16,964 bases of DNA from Eggerthella sp. CAG:298 (GTDB lineage: Bacteria > Actinomycetota > Coriobacteriia > Coriobacteriales > Eggerthellaceae). Below, piece by piece: positions 1-7,336 of the stretch. Both the position numbers and the translations under genes were made by a program. The stretch is from NCBI GenBank assembly GCA_000435675.1, contig FR895131.1:1-16964 (forward strand), written 5' to 3'. A model generated the notes under the pieces. That model saw only the letters and a list, made by a program, of their open reading frames with translations, searched no databases and was not told the origin of the DNA. Each line of letters starts with the position of its first letter. Position 1 is the stretch's first letter.

Positions 1-25
1 GTCGAACGACCGGGTAGTTTGTCAC
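1..25. repeat. Dispersed palindrome, copy 1 (window edge)
   Basis: An imperfect palindrome with centre ACCGGGT and right arm GTTTGTCA. It belongs to the same family as the copies at 989-1013 and 7309-7333. It is followed on the plus strand by CCTTTTTA, and the T run overlaps the TAA stop of the minus-strand dehydrogenase gene. Read on the minus strand, its first 19 bases match copy 2 exactly; the left arm as given (GTCGAAC) is degenerate. It could be an intrinsic terminator for a plus-strand gene that ends outside the window, or a dispersed repeat. Confidence 0.6.
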
Positions 26-29
26 CTTT

Positions 30-842
30 TTAGAGGCGGCGGATGAGGTTCCAGCCCCACATGGTGATGCAATTCGGCACGATCTTGCCGATGATGCGCA
101 GGCAAAACGAAGGAATGCTGCAGCAGGCAACGGCAGCATGCATGCGGTTCATGAACAGCGCCCGCGACACTACGGTCGAGGCGTTTTGGGCGAAGAGCAG
201 GTGGTTCACGGCGCGCGCATTCCCGCTCTTGCGTGCTTGCGCCTCGAAGCCGGTCTTCACCCAGGTGGGGCAGAGTGCCGTTATGGTGATGCCGCTGCCA
301 TGCAGCTCCCAGCGTAGTGCGCGGGTGTAGCGCAACACGAATGCCTTCGATGCTGCATAGACATTCATATAAGGCAGCGGACAGAATGCAGCAGCCGAGG
401 CAACTTCGATGATGCGTGAGCCGCGCTCCATGTGCAGCAAGCAGGCGCGTGTGAGCGCCACCACCGCGCGGGCATCAAGATCGATCATCGCAGCCGCATC
501 GTCGTTTGCGATATCTTTCCACGATCCGAACCTGCCGAAGCCCGCGCAATTCACCAGGTAGGTAACTACGCCGTTCGCTTCGCCCAGATCCGCTTCGATG
601 TGATCGATATCTTCCTGCTTCGATAGGTCAGCTGAAACTACGCGCGCAGGGGTAGAAAGGTCGCGCGCAACCTCCTCAAGCTTCGCAGTATTGCGCGCCA
701 CCAGCCAAAATTCATCGATGTGATGCACGCCAGCGTCGGCACCGGTCACGTTCGAGCGCACATCGAGCTGGCGCACGAATTCAAGCCCAAGCCCGCTCGA
801 AGCGCCCGTAATGATCGCGATATGTTTCGCCGTTTCATCCAT
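30..842 (-). CDS. Short-chain dehydrogenase/reductase (SDR)
   Basis: A 270-residue classical SDR, expected to be a cytosolic NAD(P)H-dependent oxidoreductase acting on a carbonyl or alcohol; the substrate cannot be told from sequence. The dinucleotide-binding motif TGASSGLG is at residues 12-19 and an NAG-like VNCAG motif at 97-101. Catalytic Ser149 (EVAS) precedes the YAASK motif with Tyr162 and Lys166. The C-terminal third (about 225-270) is more hydrophobic and carries several cysteines, so membrane association is possible. Between beta1-alphaB and beta2 there is a longer, charged insert (about residues 26-42) than usual. The ATG at 842 is the first start upstream of the glycine motif, but the ribosome site before it is weak. 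A TACAAT at 923-928 may be its -10 box. The gene stands alone, divergent from the sensor kinase. The family is certain, the role unknown. Confidence 0.9.
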   Translation of the reverse strand: MDETAKHIAIITGASSGLGLEFVRQLDVRSNVTGADAGVHHIDEFWLVARNTAKLEEVARDLSTPARVVSADLSKQEDIDHIEADLGEANGVVTYLVNCAGFGRFGSWKDIANDDAAAMIDLDARAVVALTRACLLHMERGSRIIEVASAAAFCPLPYMNVYAASKAFVLRYTRALRWELHGSGITITALCPTWVKTGFEAQARKSGNARAVNHLLFAQNASTVVSRALFMNRMHAAVACCSIPSFCLRIIGKIVPNCITMWGWNLIRRL

Positions 843-922
843 GCTGTTCGCACGCTCTTTTCTCTGCTCGTTTCAGCTTCAAAGCGCTTGAACCCAAGGC
901 CACTTTGGTTGTCTGCAGATTC

Positions 923-928
923 ATTGTA
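923..928 (-). promoter_or_regulatory. Candidate -10 box for the SDR gene
   Basis: The minus strand reads TACAAT here, a good -10 hexamer, about 80 nt upstream of the SDR ATG. No convincing -35 box lies 16-18 nt further upstream (GGCAAC is the nearest). If used, transcription would begin near 916. The 363-bp gap 843-1205 otherwise holds the palindrome at 989-1013, a tandem repeat at 1066-1091 and the kinase promoter. Confidence 0.35.
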
Positions 929-988
929 GGGTGCCCGACGAACTGTTGCCTCTCATCGCTTGAAGCTGTGAGCAAGTTGAAACCGATG

Positions 989-1013
989 TGACAAACTACC
1001 CGGTCGTTTGTCA
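989..1013. repeat. Dispersed palindrome, copy 2 (divergent promoter region)
   Basis: A near-perfect 25-bp palindrome: arms TGACAAAC and GTTTGTCA surround a core containing ACC-C-GGT, with one T/C mismatch. TCTTTTA follows on the plus strand. Unlike copies 1 and 3 it lies between two divergent genes (SDR and sensor kinase), where a terminator has no obvious transcript to end. An operator or mobile-repeat role is therefore just as possible. Confidence 0.7.
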
Positions 1014-1065
1014 TCTTTTAAGTTGAAGGGTTCGTGAACTTTCTTGCATACGGGCGTGAAAGTGG

Positions 1066-1091
1066 AGTTGAAAGCGGCAGTTCAAAGCGGC
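1066..1091 (+). repeat. Tandem 13-bp direct repeat before the kinase promoter
   Basis: Two adjoining 13-bp units, AGTTGAAAGCGGC and AGTTCAAAGCGGC, differ at one position. They end 6 nt before the TATAAT -10 box at 1098-1103, so they cover the -35 region, where no good -35 hexamer is present. This arrangement fits a binding site for an activator acting on the sensor-kinase promoter. The regulator is unknown. Confidence 0.5.
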
Positions 1092-1097
1092 TTAGTG

Positions 1098-1103
1098 TAT
1101 AAT
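1098..1103 (+). promoter_or_regulatory. -10 box of the sensor kinase gene
   Basis: A perfect TATAAT hexamer. Transcription would start near 1110 and give a leader of about 95 nt before the ATG at 1206. The leader includes the perfect 10-bp palindrome GCATATATGC at 1168-1177 and a chance-sized 7-codon frame at 1174-1197. No consensus -35 lies at the right distance; the tandem repeat occupies that place. Confidence 0.5.
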
Positions 1104-1205
1104 TACGAGCATCTTCATACCTGCACCAAAGCAGTGCGGTTCAGGGGTGAAAAGTAACCGTTGAACTGCATATATGCCATATATTTTCATAAGATAGGGT
1201 TTCCC

Positions 1206-4157
1206 ATGGAAAGCACTAAACCTAAGAATAAGACGCGCAATCTCATCATTACCGTCTGTGCCGCTGTCGTGGTCGTGGTCGTTGCGCTCGTTGTTTTCAT
1301 GAACGTGAACACTCAGCGCATCATCGATCAGAACACGCAGTACCTCGAAACTTCCACCAATCAAACGGTGCGCCGCGTGAACGATACGTTCTCTTCTTCG
1401 CTGCAGAGTGTGCAGACTGCAGCCGTGGTGTATGGAGATGCGATCAGCGATGAGGGCTTCAATCCGCGCACTGCGGCGACCATCCTCGATAATGCCCAGT
1501 TCGACCACACCTTCTTCATCGATGCGCAAGGCACAGCATACAATAACGATGGCACCACTGCTGATGCGACCGACCGCGAATACTATATCGAAGGCGTGCA
1601 GGGTAAGAGCGGTATGTGCTATGTCGATAGCACGATCTTCGATGGTCAGAACGCTGTCGTCTTCTATGCGCCGGTCGTTTTGGATAATGAAGTGATCGGC
1701 ATCATGGCTTCGGTGCTTCGCGAGGAATCGCTCACGGAAGTCATGACCACCGAGTTTTACGGGCAATCTACCCCCACCTATCTTTGCGAGCGCAATGGCA
1801 CGATAGTAGCGATGGCAGGTTCGGTGAAACCAGATGCGCGCAATATAGATGAGATATTCATCGCACGCGGGCTTAACGAAGAGCAGCTTGCCGCGCTCGA
1901 TGTAGACATCGAAGAAGGCAACACGGTCAGCTTTACCTACGATACCACCGAAGGTACCGGTAATACGTTCGTTACGAAGCTTCCCGATTTTGACTGGATG
2001 CTCGTTCGTTCGTTCCCCGCAGGCATCACTAATGAAATGCTCCTTCGCGCGAATACTTCGGGCTTCATCCTAGTAGGAGGCGTGCTCCTTGCGGCGATCG
2101 TGGTGATCGTGGTGCTCACCATGCAAGCTCGTCGTGAGAACCAAGAGCTGCTGCTCGAGCGTCAGGAAGCTACGCGCATCATCGACGCTTCGACCAATCT
2201 GTTCGATAGTCTTTTCACGGTCGATCTCGAGAAGCACACCTACGAATTCTTGAAGAACGATAGCCAGCAGAAGAGCATCCCGCCCAGGGGCAATGCGTCC
2301 GATCTGCGTCAGTTCTTCGACAAGATCATCGACAAGAATTCGCTCTCAACTGATGCTCATGCAAAATTCGACAAGGACAACATCGCCAGCATCCTCGCTC
2401 CAGGCGTGCGCTTCATCCAGGAGGAATGGCGTACGAACGATCGAGAGAATCCATGCTGGTATCAGGCCTCGATCCTCTGCCTTGCACGCGATGCGCAAGG
2501 AAAGCCGACCAGCGTGCTCGTGGCTATCCAAGACGTTACGGATGCGAAGGCTGAAGAGCTGCGTGCGCATATCGCACTCGAAGATGCCTTCAAAGCAGCA
2601 GAGCATGCTTCGCAGGCTAAGAGCGACTTCCTCAATTCGATGTCGCATGATATCCGTACCCCTATGAACTCCATCATGGGTCTTACCGCTATCGCAGGTA
2701 TGCATGTCAATGATCCTGAGCGCGTGCGTGAATGCCTTACGAATATCACGTCGGCTTCGCGCCATCTGCTTGGCCTGATCAACGAAGTGCTCGACATGGC
2801 CAAGATCGAATCAGGCTCGATCGACCTGGCAGAAGAACCTTTCGATCTCTCTGAGTCGATCGAGAACCTCATCACTATGATGAATCCTCAGATCGCAGCC
2901 AAGCACCAAGAGCTCAAAGTTGAGCTTGTCGATATCAAGCACGAGCATGTTCTGGGTGATCCCACTCGTTTGCAGCAGGTGTTCGTGAACATCATGGGCA
3001 ACTCGGTCAAGTTCACGCCAGAAGGTGGCACGATCGGGCTGCGCATCACCGAGCTTCCGAGCTCGATCCAGTCCAGCGCGTGCTACGAGTTCGTGTTCAG
3101 CGACACCGGGTGCGGCATGAGCGAAGAGTTCATGAAGCGCCTGTTCGAGCCTTTCTCTCGTGCGAACGATTCGCGCACCACCAAGGTCGAAGGCACGGGT
3201 CTTGGCATGGCTATCGTAAAGAGCGTGGTCAGCCTTATGAGCGGCACGATCGATGTCGAATCGAAAGAGGGTGAAGGCACCACCTTCACGGTCATGGTCC
3301 ACATGAAATTGCGCGATGCCGAACAGGAAGACCTGAGCGATCTTGAAGGAATCCCTGTCCTGGTCGTCGATGACGATGAAGTTGCCTGCGAAGGTGCCTG
3401 CATCCTGCTCGACGATATTGGCATGCGCTCCGAATTCCGTCTCTCTGGTCCGGCAGGCATCGAAGCGGTCAGGAACAGGCTCGATAACGATCCGTATCGC
3501 GTGGTCATCCTTGATTGGCGCATGCCAGGTATGAGTGGCCTTGAGGCTGCCAAGCATATTCGTGAAGCAACGAATGAGGCAGTGCCGATCATCATCCTCT
3601 CCGCTTACGATTGGTCGATGATCGAGCAAGAAGCACGCCAGGTAGGCGTCGATGCCTTCATCTCCAAGCCGCTGTTCCGCTCTCGTTTGGTGCAGGTGAT
3701 GAAAGAGCTGCTCGTGGGCGAGGTGAAGAGCGTGATCGACGAGAAAGCGATGCTCGAAGAGCTTGCGTTCCAGGGTAAGCGCGTTCTGCTCACGGAGGAT
3801 AACCCCATGGCAGCCGAAATCGCTCGTGAACTGGTCGAGATGACGGGTGCAGCCGTCGAGCATGCCGAAAATGGCAAGCTTGCGCTCGATATGCTGCTCG
3901 CGCATGAACCAGGCTATTACGACATCGTGCTCATGGATATCCAGATGCCGGTCATGAACGGCCATGAAGCAGCTGCGGCCATTCGTGCTCAAGCCGATAA
4001 ACGCCCCGATATGGGTCAGATCCCGATCGTTGCGCTTTCAGCCGACGCGTTCGCCGAAGACGTGCGTCATGCGCGTAGTGCTGGCATGAACGATCATATG
4101 TCGAAGCCGCTCGAGATCGAAACGCTCGTTCGCATGCTGAAGAAATGGGTTAACTAG
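1206..4157 (+). CDS. Hybrid sensor histidine kinase with two receiver domains
   Basis: A 983-residue membrane sensor kinase that should autophosphorylate on His and pass phosphate to its own receivers. A basic N-terminus is followed by TM1 (about 12-33), an extracytoplasmic Cache-like sensor (about 35-283, with the DREYYIEG..GK pattern typical of double-Cache folds), TM2 (about 286-308) and a PAS-like segment (about 325-452). The HisKA H-box SHDIRTPMN has His481. The ATPase shows the N-box (Asn595/Asn599), DTGCGM, LFEPF and GTGLGMAI. REC1 (about 714-825) has Asp770 in DWRMPG and REC2 (about 856-980) has Asp911 in MDIQMPVMNG. No Hpt domain or separate response regulator is encoded nearby, so onward phosphotransfer must use partners elsewhere. 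I chose the ATG at 1206 (AGGG 6 nt upstream, direct run into TM1) over an in-frame TTG at 1161. A symporter gene follows after 94 bp. Confidence 0.93.
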   Translation: MESTKPKNKTRNLIITVCAAVVVVVVALVVFMNVNTQRIIDQNTQYLETSTNQTVRRVNDTFSSSLQSVQTAAVVYGDAISDEGFNPRTAATILDNAQFDHTFFIDAQGTAYNNDGTTADATDREYYIEGVQGKSGMCYVDSTIFDGQNAVVFYAPVVLDNEVIGIMASVLREESLTEVMTTEFYGQSTPTYLCERNGTIVAMAGSVKPDARNIDEIFIARGLNEEQLAALDVDIEEGNTVSFTYDTTEGTGNTFVTKLPDFDWMLVRSFPAGITNEMLLRANTSGFILVGGVLLAAIVVIVVLTMQARRENQELLLERQEATRIIDASTNLFDSLFTVDLEKHTYEFLKNDSQQKSIPPRGNASDLRQFFDKIIDKNSLSTDAHAKFDKDNIASILAPGVRFIQEEWRTNDRENPCWYQASILCLARDAQGKPTSVLVAIQDVTDAKAEELRAHIALEDAFKAAEHASQAKSDFLNSMSHDIRTPMNSIMGLTAIAGMHVNDPERVRECLTNITSASRHLLGLINEVLDMAKIESGSIDLAEEPFDLSESIENLITMMNPQIAAKHQELKVELVDIKHEHVLGDPTRLQQVFVNIMGNSVKFTPEGGTIGLRITELPSSIQSSACYEFVFSDTGCGMSEEFMKRLFEPFSRANDSRTTKVEGTGLGMAIVKSVVSLMSGTIDVESKEGEGTTFTVMVHMKLRDAEQEDLSDLEGIPVLVVDDDEVACEGACILLDDIGMRSEFRLSGPAGIEAVRNRLDNDPYRVVILDWRMPGMSGLEAAKHIREATNEAVPIIILSAYDWSMIEQEARQVGVDAFISKPLFRSRLVQVMKELLVGEVKSVIDEKAMLEELAFQGKRVLLTEDNPMAAEIARELVEMTGAAVEHAENGKLALDMLLAHEPGYYDIVLMDIQMPVMNGHEAAAAIRAQADKRPDMGQIPIVALSADAFAEDVRHARSAGMNDHMSKPLEIETLVRMLKKWVN

Positions 4158-4209
4158 CCAACGAGCGAATTCTTCGAGCAGGTGAGCGTATTTTCGCGCA
4201 CAATCGTAC

Positions 4210-4234
4210 TGCGCAATCTTGCGCGTCGGTTTTT
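4210..4234 (+). terminator. Hairpin plus T5 between kinase and symporter
   Basis: GCGCA and TGCGC (4211-4215 and 4220-4224) form a short stem around ATCT, followed by GTCGG and five Ts at 4230-4234. It may be a weak terminator for the kinase transcript. Because it ends only 18 nt before the symporter ATG, it could also act as an attenuator. The 5-nt gap between stem and T run lowers confidence. Confidence 0.4.
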
Positions 4235-4251
4235 CGCGTCAAAGGATGTTC

Positions 4252-5679
4252 ATGGCAATCAAAGAATCTCAAGGCACCGTTTCCTCAAACGGCGGACGTG
4301 AGCACTTCGCTTCGCGTCTTGGCTTCATTCTCATCAGCGCAGGGTGTGCGATCGGGCTCGGCAACGTTTGGCGTTTTCCCTATATTGCTGGCGAATATGG
4401 TGGCGCAGCTTTTATCCTGCTCTATTTGATCTTCCTTGTGATCCTTGGCCTTCCTGTCATGATCATGGAATTCGCGATCGGCCGTGCGAGCCAGCGCAGT
4501 TGCGCGCGTGCCTTCGAACGCTTGCAGCCTTCAGGTAAATGGAACTGGTTCAGTTGGTGGTCGTATATCGGCTGCATGATCCTGATGATGTTCTACACCG
4601 TTGTGTGTGGCTGGATGCTCGCTTACATGGCGAAGATGGCTACCGGCGAGTTCGTCGGTCAAAGCGTCGAAGGGGTCGCAGGCGTGTTCTCTGCGATGCT
4701 CGGCAGTCCTACCGAAATGCTCGGCTGGATGCTCGCGGTCATCGTGATCGGGTTTCTTGTGTGCAGCCTCGGTCTACAGAAGGGCGTCGAGCGCATCACG
4801 AAGATCATGATGATCTGCCTGCTGTTCGTGATGGTGGCGCTCGTGTTTCGCTCGGTCACGCTGCCGGGGGCAGGGGCAGGCCTCGAGTTCTATCTCATCC
4901 CCGATTTCGAGAAGATGTTCGGCGGCGGTATTGGGCACTTTGGCGAAGTCGTCTATGCAGCCATGGGCCAGGCGTTCTTCACGCTCTCGCTCGGCATCGG
5001 TGCCATGGAAGTGTTCGGTTCGCGCATTGGCAACGATCGCGCGCTCACGGGCGAAGCACTGCGCATCTGCGGTCTCGATACGTTTGTGGCGATCGTGGCA
5101 GGCCTCATCATCTTCCCTGCATGCTTTGCGTTCGCGGTCGCACCCGATCAGGGGCCAGCGCTCGTGTTCGTTACCTTGCCAAATGTATTCGAGCAGATGC
5201 CCTTCGGTCAGGTATGGGGAACGCTGTTCTTCGTGTTCATGAGCTTCGCTGCGCTCTCGACCATCATCGCGGTGTTCGAGTGTCTCATCACGTTCACGAT
5301 GGAACGCTGGAACGTATCGCGCTCGCAAGCGATCGCCCGCACCGCCTTGCTTGTGACGATTTTGAGCATTCCGTGTGCCCTCGGCTTCAATGTGTGGTCG
5401 GGCGTGGGGATTCCGGGCATTGGCGATATCCAGTCGATCGAAGACTTCATCGTATCCAATAATCTGTTGCCCTTGGGCAGTTTGCTCTATGTGATCTTCT
5501 GCGTCACGCGCAGTGGATGGGGCTGGGATAATTTCCTCAAAGCTGCCGATGTCGGCGAAGGCATCAAATTCCCGCGCTGGTCTCGCTATTGGCTCACGTT
5601 CGGCGTGCCGATCCTGATCGGTATCATCTTCGTGATGGGCTATGCGCCAAAGTTCGCGCTGTGGTTCGGGCTTGGCTAA
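4252..5679 (+). CDS. Sodium:neurotransmitter symporter (SNF/NSS) family amino-acid transporter
   Basis: A 475-residue inner-membrane Na+-coupled symporter of the LeuT/MhsT/TnaT family, which in bacteria mostly imports hydrophobic or aromatic amino acids; the substrate here is not determined. The TM1 signature SAGCAIGLGNVWRFPY (unwound helix with the Na+ and substrate site) is at about residues 29-44, followed by the GEYGGAAF turn and TM2. TM6 carries GQAFFTLSLGIGAMEVFG, close to the LeuT substrate-site sequence, and TM8 has FAALSTIIAVFE with the Na2 Ser/Thr pair. I count 11 membrane segments, as in MhsT. The start is the ATG at 4252, with AAAGGA 5 nt upstream; alternatives at 4246 and a TTG at 4219 are less well placed. 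It follows the Cache-sensor kinase in the same direction, which suggests control by or co-function with it. A terminator-like hairpin embraces its stop codon. Confidence 0.92.
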   Translation: MAIKESQGTVSSNGGREHFASRLGFILISAGCAIGLGNVWRFPYIAGEYGGAAFILLYLIFLVILGLPVMIMEFAIGRASQRSCARAFERLQPSGKWNWFSWWSYIGCMILMMFYTVVCGWMLAYMAKMATGEFVGQSVEGVAGVFSAMLGSPTEMLGWMLAVIVIGFLVCSLGLQKGVERITKIMMICLLFVMVALVFRSVTLPGAGAGLEFYLIPDFEKMFGGGIGHFGEVVYAAMGQAFFTLSLGIGAMEVFGSRIGNDRALTGEALRICGLDTFVAIVAGLIIFPACFAFAVAPDQGPALVFVTLPNVFEQMPFGQVWGTLFFVFMSFAALSTIIAVFECLITFTMERWNVSRSQAIARTALLVTILSIPCALGFNVWSGVGIPGIGDIQSIEDFIVSNNLLPLGSLLYVIFCVTRSGWGWDNFLKAADVGEGIKFPRWSRYWLTFGVPILIGIIFVMGYAPKFALWFGLG

Positions 5680-5690
5680 GCCCGCCCTTT
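5667..5690 (+). terminator. Terminator-like hairpin over the symporter stop codon
   Basis: CGGGCTT (5667-5673) and AAGCCCG (5678-5684) form a perfect 7-bp stem with loop GGCT. CCCTTT follows. The TAA stop (5677-5679) lies within the hairpin. The stem is strong but the T tract is short. Confidence 0.5.
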
Positions 5691-5852
5691 CGTTCCATCT
5701 TGCGCGCTCACCCATCGTTTTCGGATGGCCTCGCGATGCTTCGTGTCTTTGTCTGTGTCTTGCGTACAAAACATGGAGAGATTGCGAGTTTTCTTACGGT
5801 ACTTGTACTCTTTGTGTCCGCTCTATAACATGTTCGCCACGTTTTGTGATTC

Positions 5853-5881
5853 TTGCAACGAATGCAAAACGAAGATAGTAC
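5853..5881 (+). promoter_or_regulatory. Candidate promoter of the surface-protein gene
   Basis: TTGCAA (5853-5858) and TAGTAC (5876-5881) are 17 bp apart. Transcription would start near 5888, inside a 13-base element at 5883-5895 that repeats the flank of palindrome copy 2. An AAAGGAG ribosome site at 5917-5923 stands 8 nt before the ATG at 5932. A rival -10, TATAAC, is at 5824-5829. The rest of the 5691-5931 gap shows nothing else recognisable. Confidence 0.35.
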
Positions 5882-5931
5882 TGTTTGTCACATCGTTATT
5901 GGTGTGTAGAGCTCCGAAAGGAGTATGAGAT

Positions 5932-7308
5932 ATGATTCGTGAAGTAATAAGAACGTATAAGCATTCGTTCATCGTCGCATCGCTTCTTGCGATCAGCACC
6001 GTCGCTCTTTCGGTCTGCTTTGCTTTTTCAAGCCCGCTCTTGGCTTCGGCGGAAAATACCGAATCCGCGGAAACGCTCGAGGTGATTGAAGATGTTGCTG
6101 CTCAGCGTGACCAAGCGATCGAAGAGGTCGAAGCGATCATAGAAGAGCGCGCTGCGAACGAGCAGCAAGGTGAACAGGACCTTACCGCTACGGGCAATCT
6201 GAACGATGCTAACATCGCAACGCTCGAAAAGGAAAACGAGCAGAATGCGCAGGATAACCCCGCAGCTACCACGCCCAGTGATGATTGCACGGTCACCATT
6301 CGTTATCTTGAATACATGAACTACGATGACGAACCAGATGCGGTCATTGACGAAATGGGTCGTCGCGTGCTGGGAACGCGTGTCCTCACGGGCCTGAAAG
6401 AGGGCGATGTGCTCAATGCTTGGAATTATGTTGTCGATATTCCCGGACATTTCTTCTTCGATGGTTGGCCGCTGAACCTTACGGTTACGACCGACCCGAA
6501 CAAGAACACCTTCGATCTGATCTATATCAAGAAGTGGAACAGCGAATACACGGTCAACTACTATGTGATGACAGGCGCTGATCTTAGTGCTGATACGTGG
6601 TCGGAAGCATTGGCACCCGATGATGTTGAATTCATCAAGATGGGTTCAGAGACGTTCGATAATCAGCGTTTTGATAAGCTTGTTGAAGGCGATGCCTATG
6701 AATACAAGCTCGATGATATGTATGTGATCGATACCTATCCAGCTGAGATTCGCCTGGGCACCGATCCAGACAACAACGTGATCAATGTGCTCTATACCCC
6801 CACTTCATCAACGCTCCCTGACGATCTTGAAGTGCCTGATGACATCATCCCGCCAGCAGATGAGGGTGATGCGGGTAGCGGAGATACCGGCAGCGGGGAC
6901 GCTGGCAGTGGAGATAATGGTACCGGTTCAGGTGATAATGGCAGTGGTGATTCTGGCGCTGGCACGCCTTCGCCCGATCTGCCTTCCGATGACACCTTCG
7001 ACAAGGATGACATCACTTCCACCTTGCCTGATGGCGTGACCGACGACGACGAATCCAAGGATGATTTCTTGGGTAATGAAGTCGATCGCGGTGAGCTCGA
7101 CGTTACCGATGAGATGCTTGCGAACCCTGTGAGCAAGGAACAGGCCAACCAAGCGCTTGCAGACTACCGGGATAGTCTCTATGAGGCAGATAATCTCGCA
7201 AAGACAGGTGATGGTGTGCCGATCATCGCTTGGGTCTCAGGAGCTACCGCGCTTGTTGCGCTCGTGCTGTTAGGCTTCTACCTCATGCGTTCGCGCAAGC
7301 ACGATTGA
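5932..7308 (+). CDS. LAXTG-anchored surface protein with MucBP-like domains
   Basis: A 458-residue secreted wall protein. The signal peptide spans residues 1-40 with likely cleavage after ASA. A charged, Glu/Ala-rich, probably coiled segment covers about 41-105. Two beta-rich modules follow, about 119-200 (from TVTIRYLEY to TFDLIYIKK) and 206-290 (from YTVNYYVM to INVLYTP); their strand pattern resembles MucBP-type adhesin repeats, but this is by eye. A flexible Gly/Ser/Asp linker lies at 313-342 and an Asp-rich stretch at 350-395. The C-terminus is a sorting signal: LAKTG (422-426), a hydrophobic helix (about 429-451) and RSRKHD. LAXTG is the form used by class E sortases in many actinobacteria; no sortase gene is in the window. 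Host or mucin binding is an inference. The start has a strong ribosome site. The gene is monocistronic and palindrome copy 3 begins directly after its TGA. Confidence 0.85.
   Translation: MIREVIRTYKHSFIVASLLAISTVALSVCFAFSSPLLASAENTESAETLEVIEDVAAQRDQAIEEVEAIIEERAANEQQGEQDLTATGNLNDANIATLEKENEQNAQDNPAATTPSDDCTVTIRYLEYMNYDDEPDAVIDEMGRRVLGTRVLTGLKEGDVLNAWNYVVDIPGHFFFDGWPLNLTVTTDPNKNTFDLIYIKKWNSEYTVNYYVMTGADLSADTWSEALAPDDVEFIKMGSETFDNQRFDKLVEGDAYEYKLDDMYVIDTYPAEIRLGTDPDNNVINVLYTPTSSTLPDDLEVPDDIIPPADEGDAGSGDTGSGDAGSGDNGTGSGDNGSGDSGAGTPSPDLPSDDTFDKDDITSTLPDGVTDDDESKDDFLGNEVDRGELDVTDEMLANPVSKEQANQALADYRDSLYEADNLAKTGDGVPIIAWVSGATALVALVLLGFYLMRSRKHD
6868..6957 (+). repeat. Gly-Ser-Gly-Asp linker repeat inside the surface protein
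   Basis: A degenerate 15-bp period encodes repeats of (A/T/N/S)GSGD, with one unit varied to TGSGD. It forms a flexible spacer between the folded modules and the wall anchor. Such arrays change length by slippage, so unit number may vary between strains. Confidence 0.7.
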
Positions 7309-7333
7309 TGACAAACTACCGGGCAGTTTGTCG
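7309..7333. repeat. Dispersed palindrome, copy 3 (between convergent genes)
   Basis: Arms GACAAACT and AGTTTGTC (7310-7317 and 7325-7332) surround ACCGGGC. The element starts immediately after the TGA of the surface-protein gene and is followed by CCTTTAG on the plus strand. That tail overlaps the TAA stop (7337-7339) of the minus-strand YolD-like gene. In this place it would work as a terminator for the surface-protein transcript. Confidence 0.7.
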
Positions 7334-7336
7334 CCT

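Noticed and set aside
1..1020. SDR gene plus flanking palindromes as a mobile cassette
   Set aside because: The flanking copies are short, imperfect and also found elsewhere; no transposase or target duplication is visible. It is kept only as part of the palindrome finding.
1174..1197. Seven-codon upstream frame (MPYIFIR) in the kinase leader
   Set aside because: It has no ribosome site, no associated terminator or alternative structure, and a size easily explained by chance.
2811..3992. Long minus-strand open frame (393 codons) inside the sensor kinase gene
   Set aside because: It is the antisense of a gene with clear kinase and receiver motifs. Its translation is His/Asp/Arg-rich with no recognisable domain, an effect of codon bias in the kinase.
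4182..4305. Short GTG-started frame overlapping the symporter start
   Set aside because: There is no ribosome site and it overlaps the symporter coding sequence in another frame; the translation is unremarkable and Arg-rich.
4774..5769. Minus-strand open frame (331 codons) opposite the symporter gene
   Set aside because: The translation is Arg/Glu/His-rich without family motifs, while the plus strand has all NSS signatures.
6868..6957. Repeat array considered as a CRISPR or regulatory repeat
   Set aside because: The 15-bp degenerate units are in frame and encode a GSGD linker; there are no spacers.
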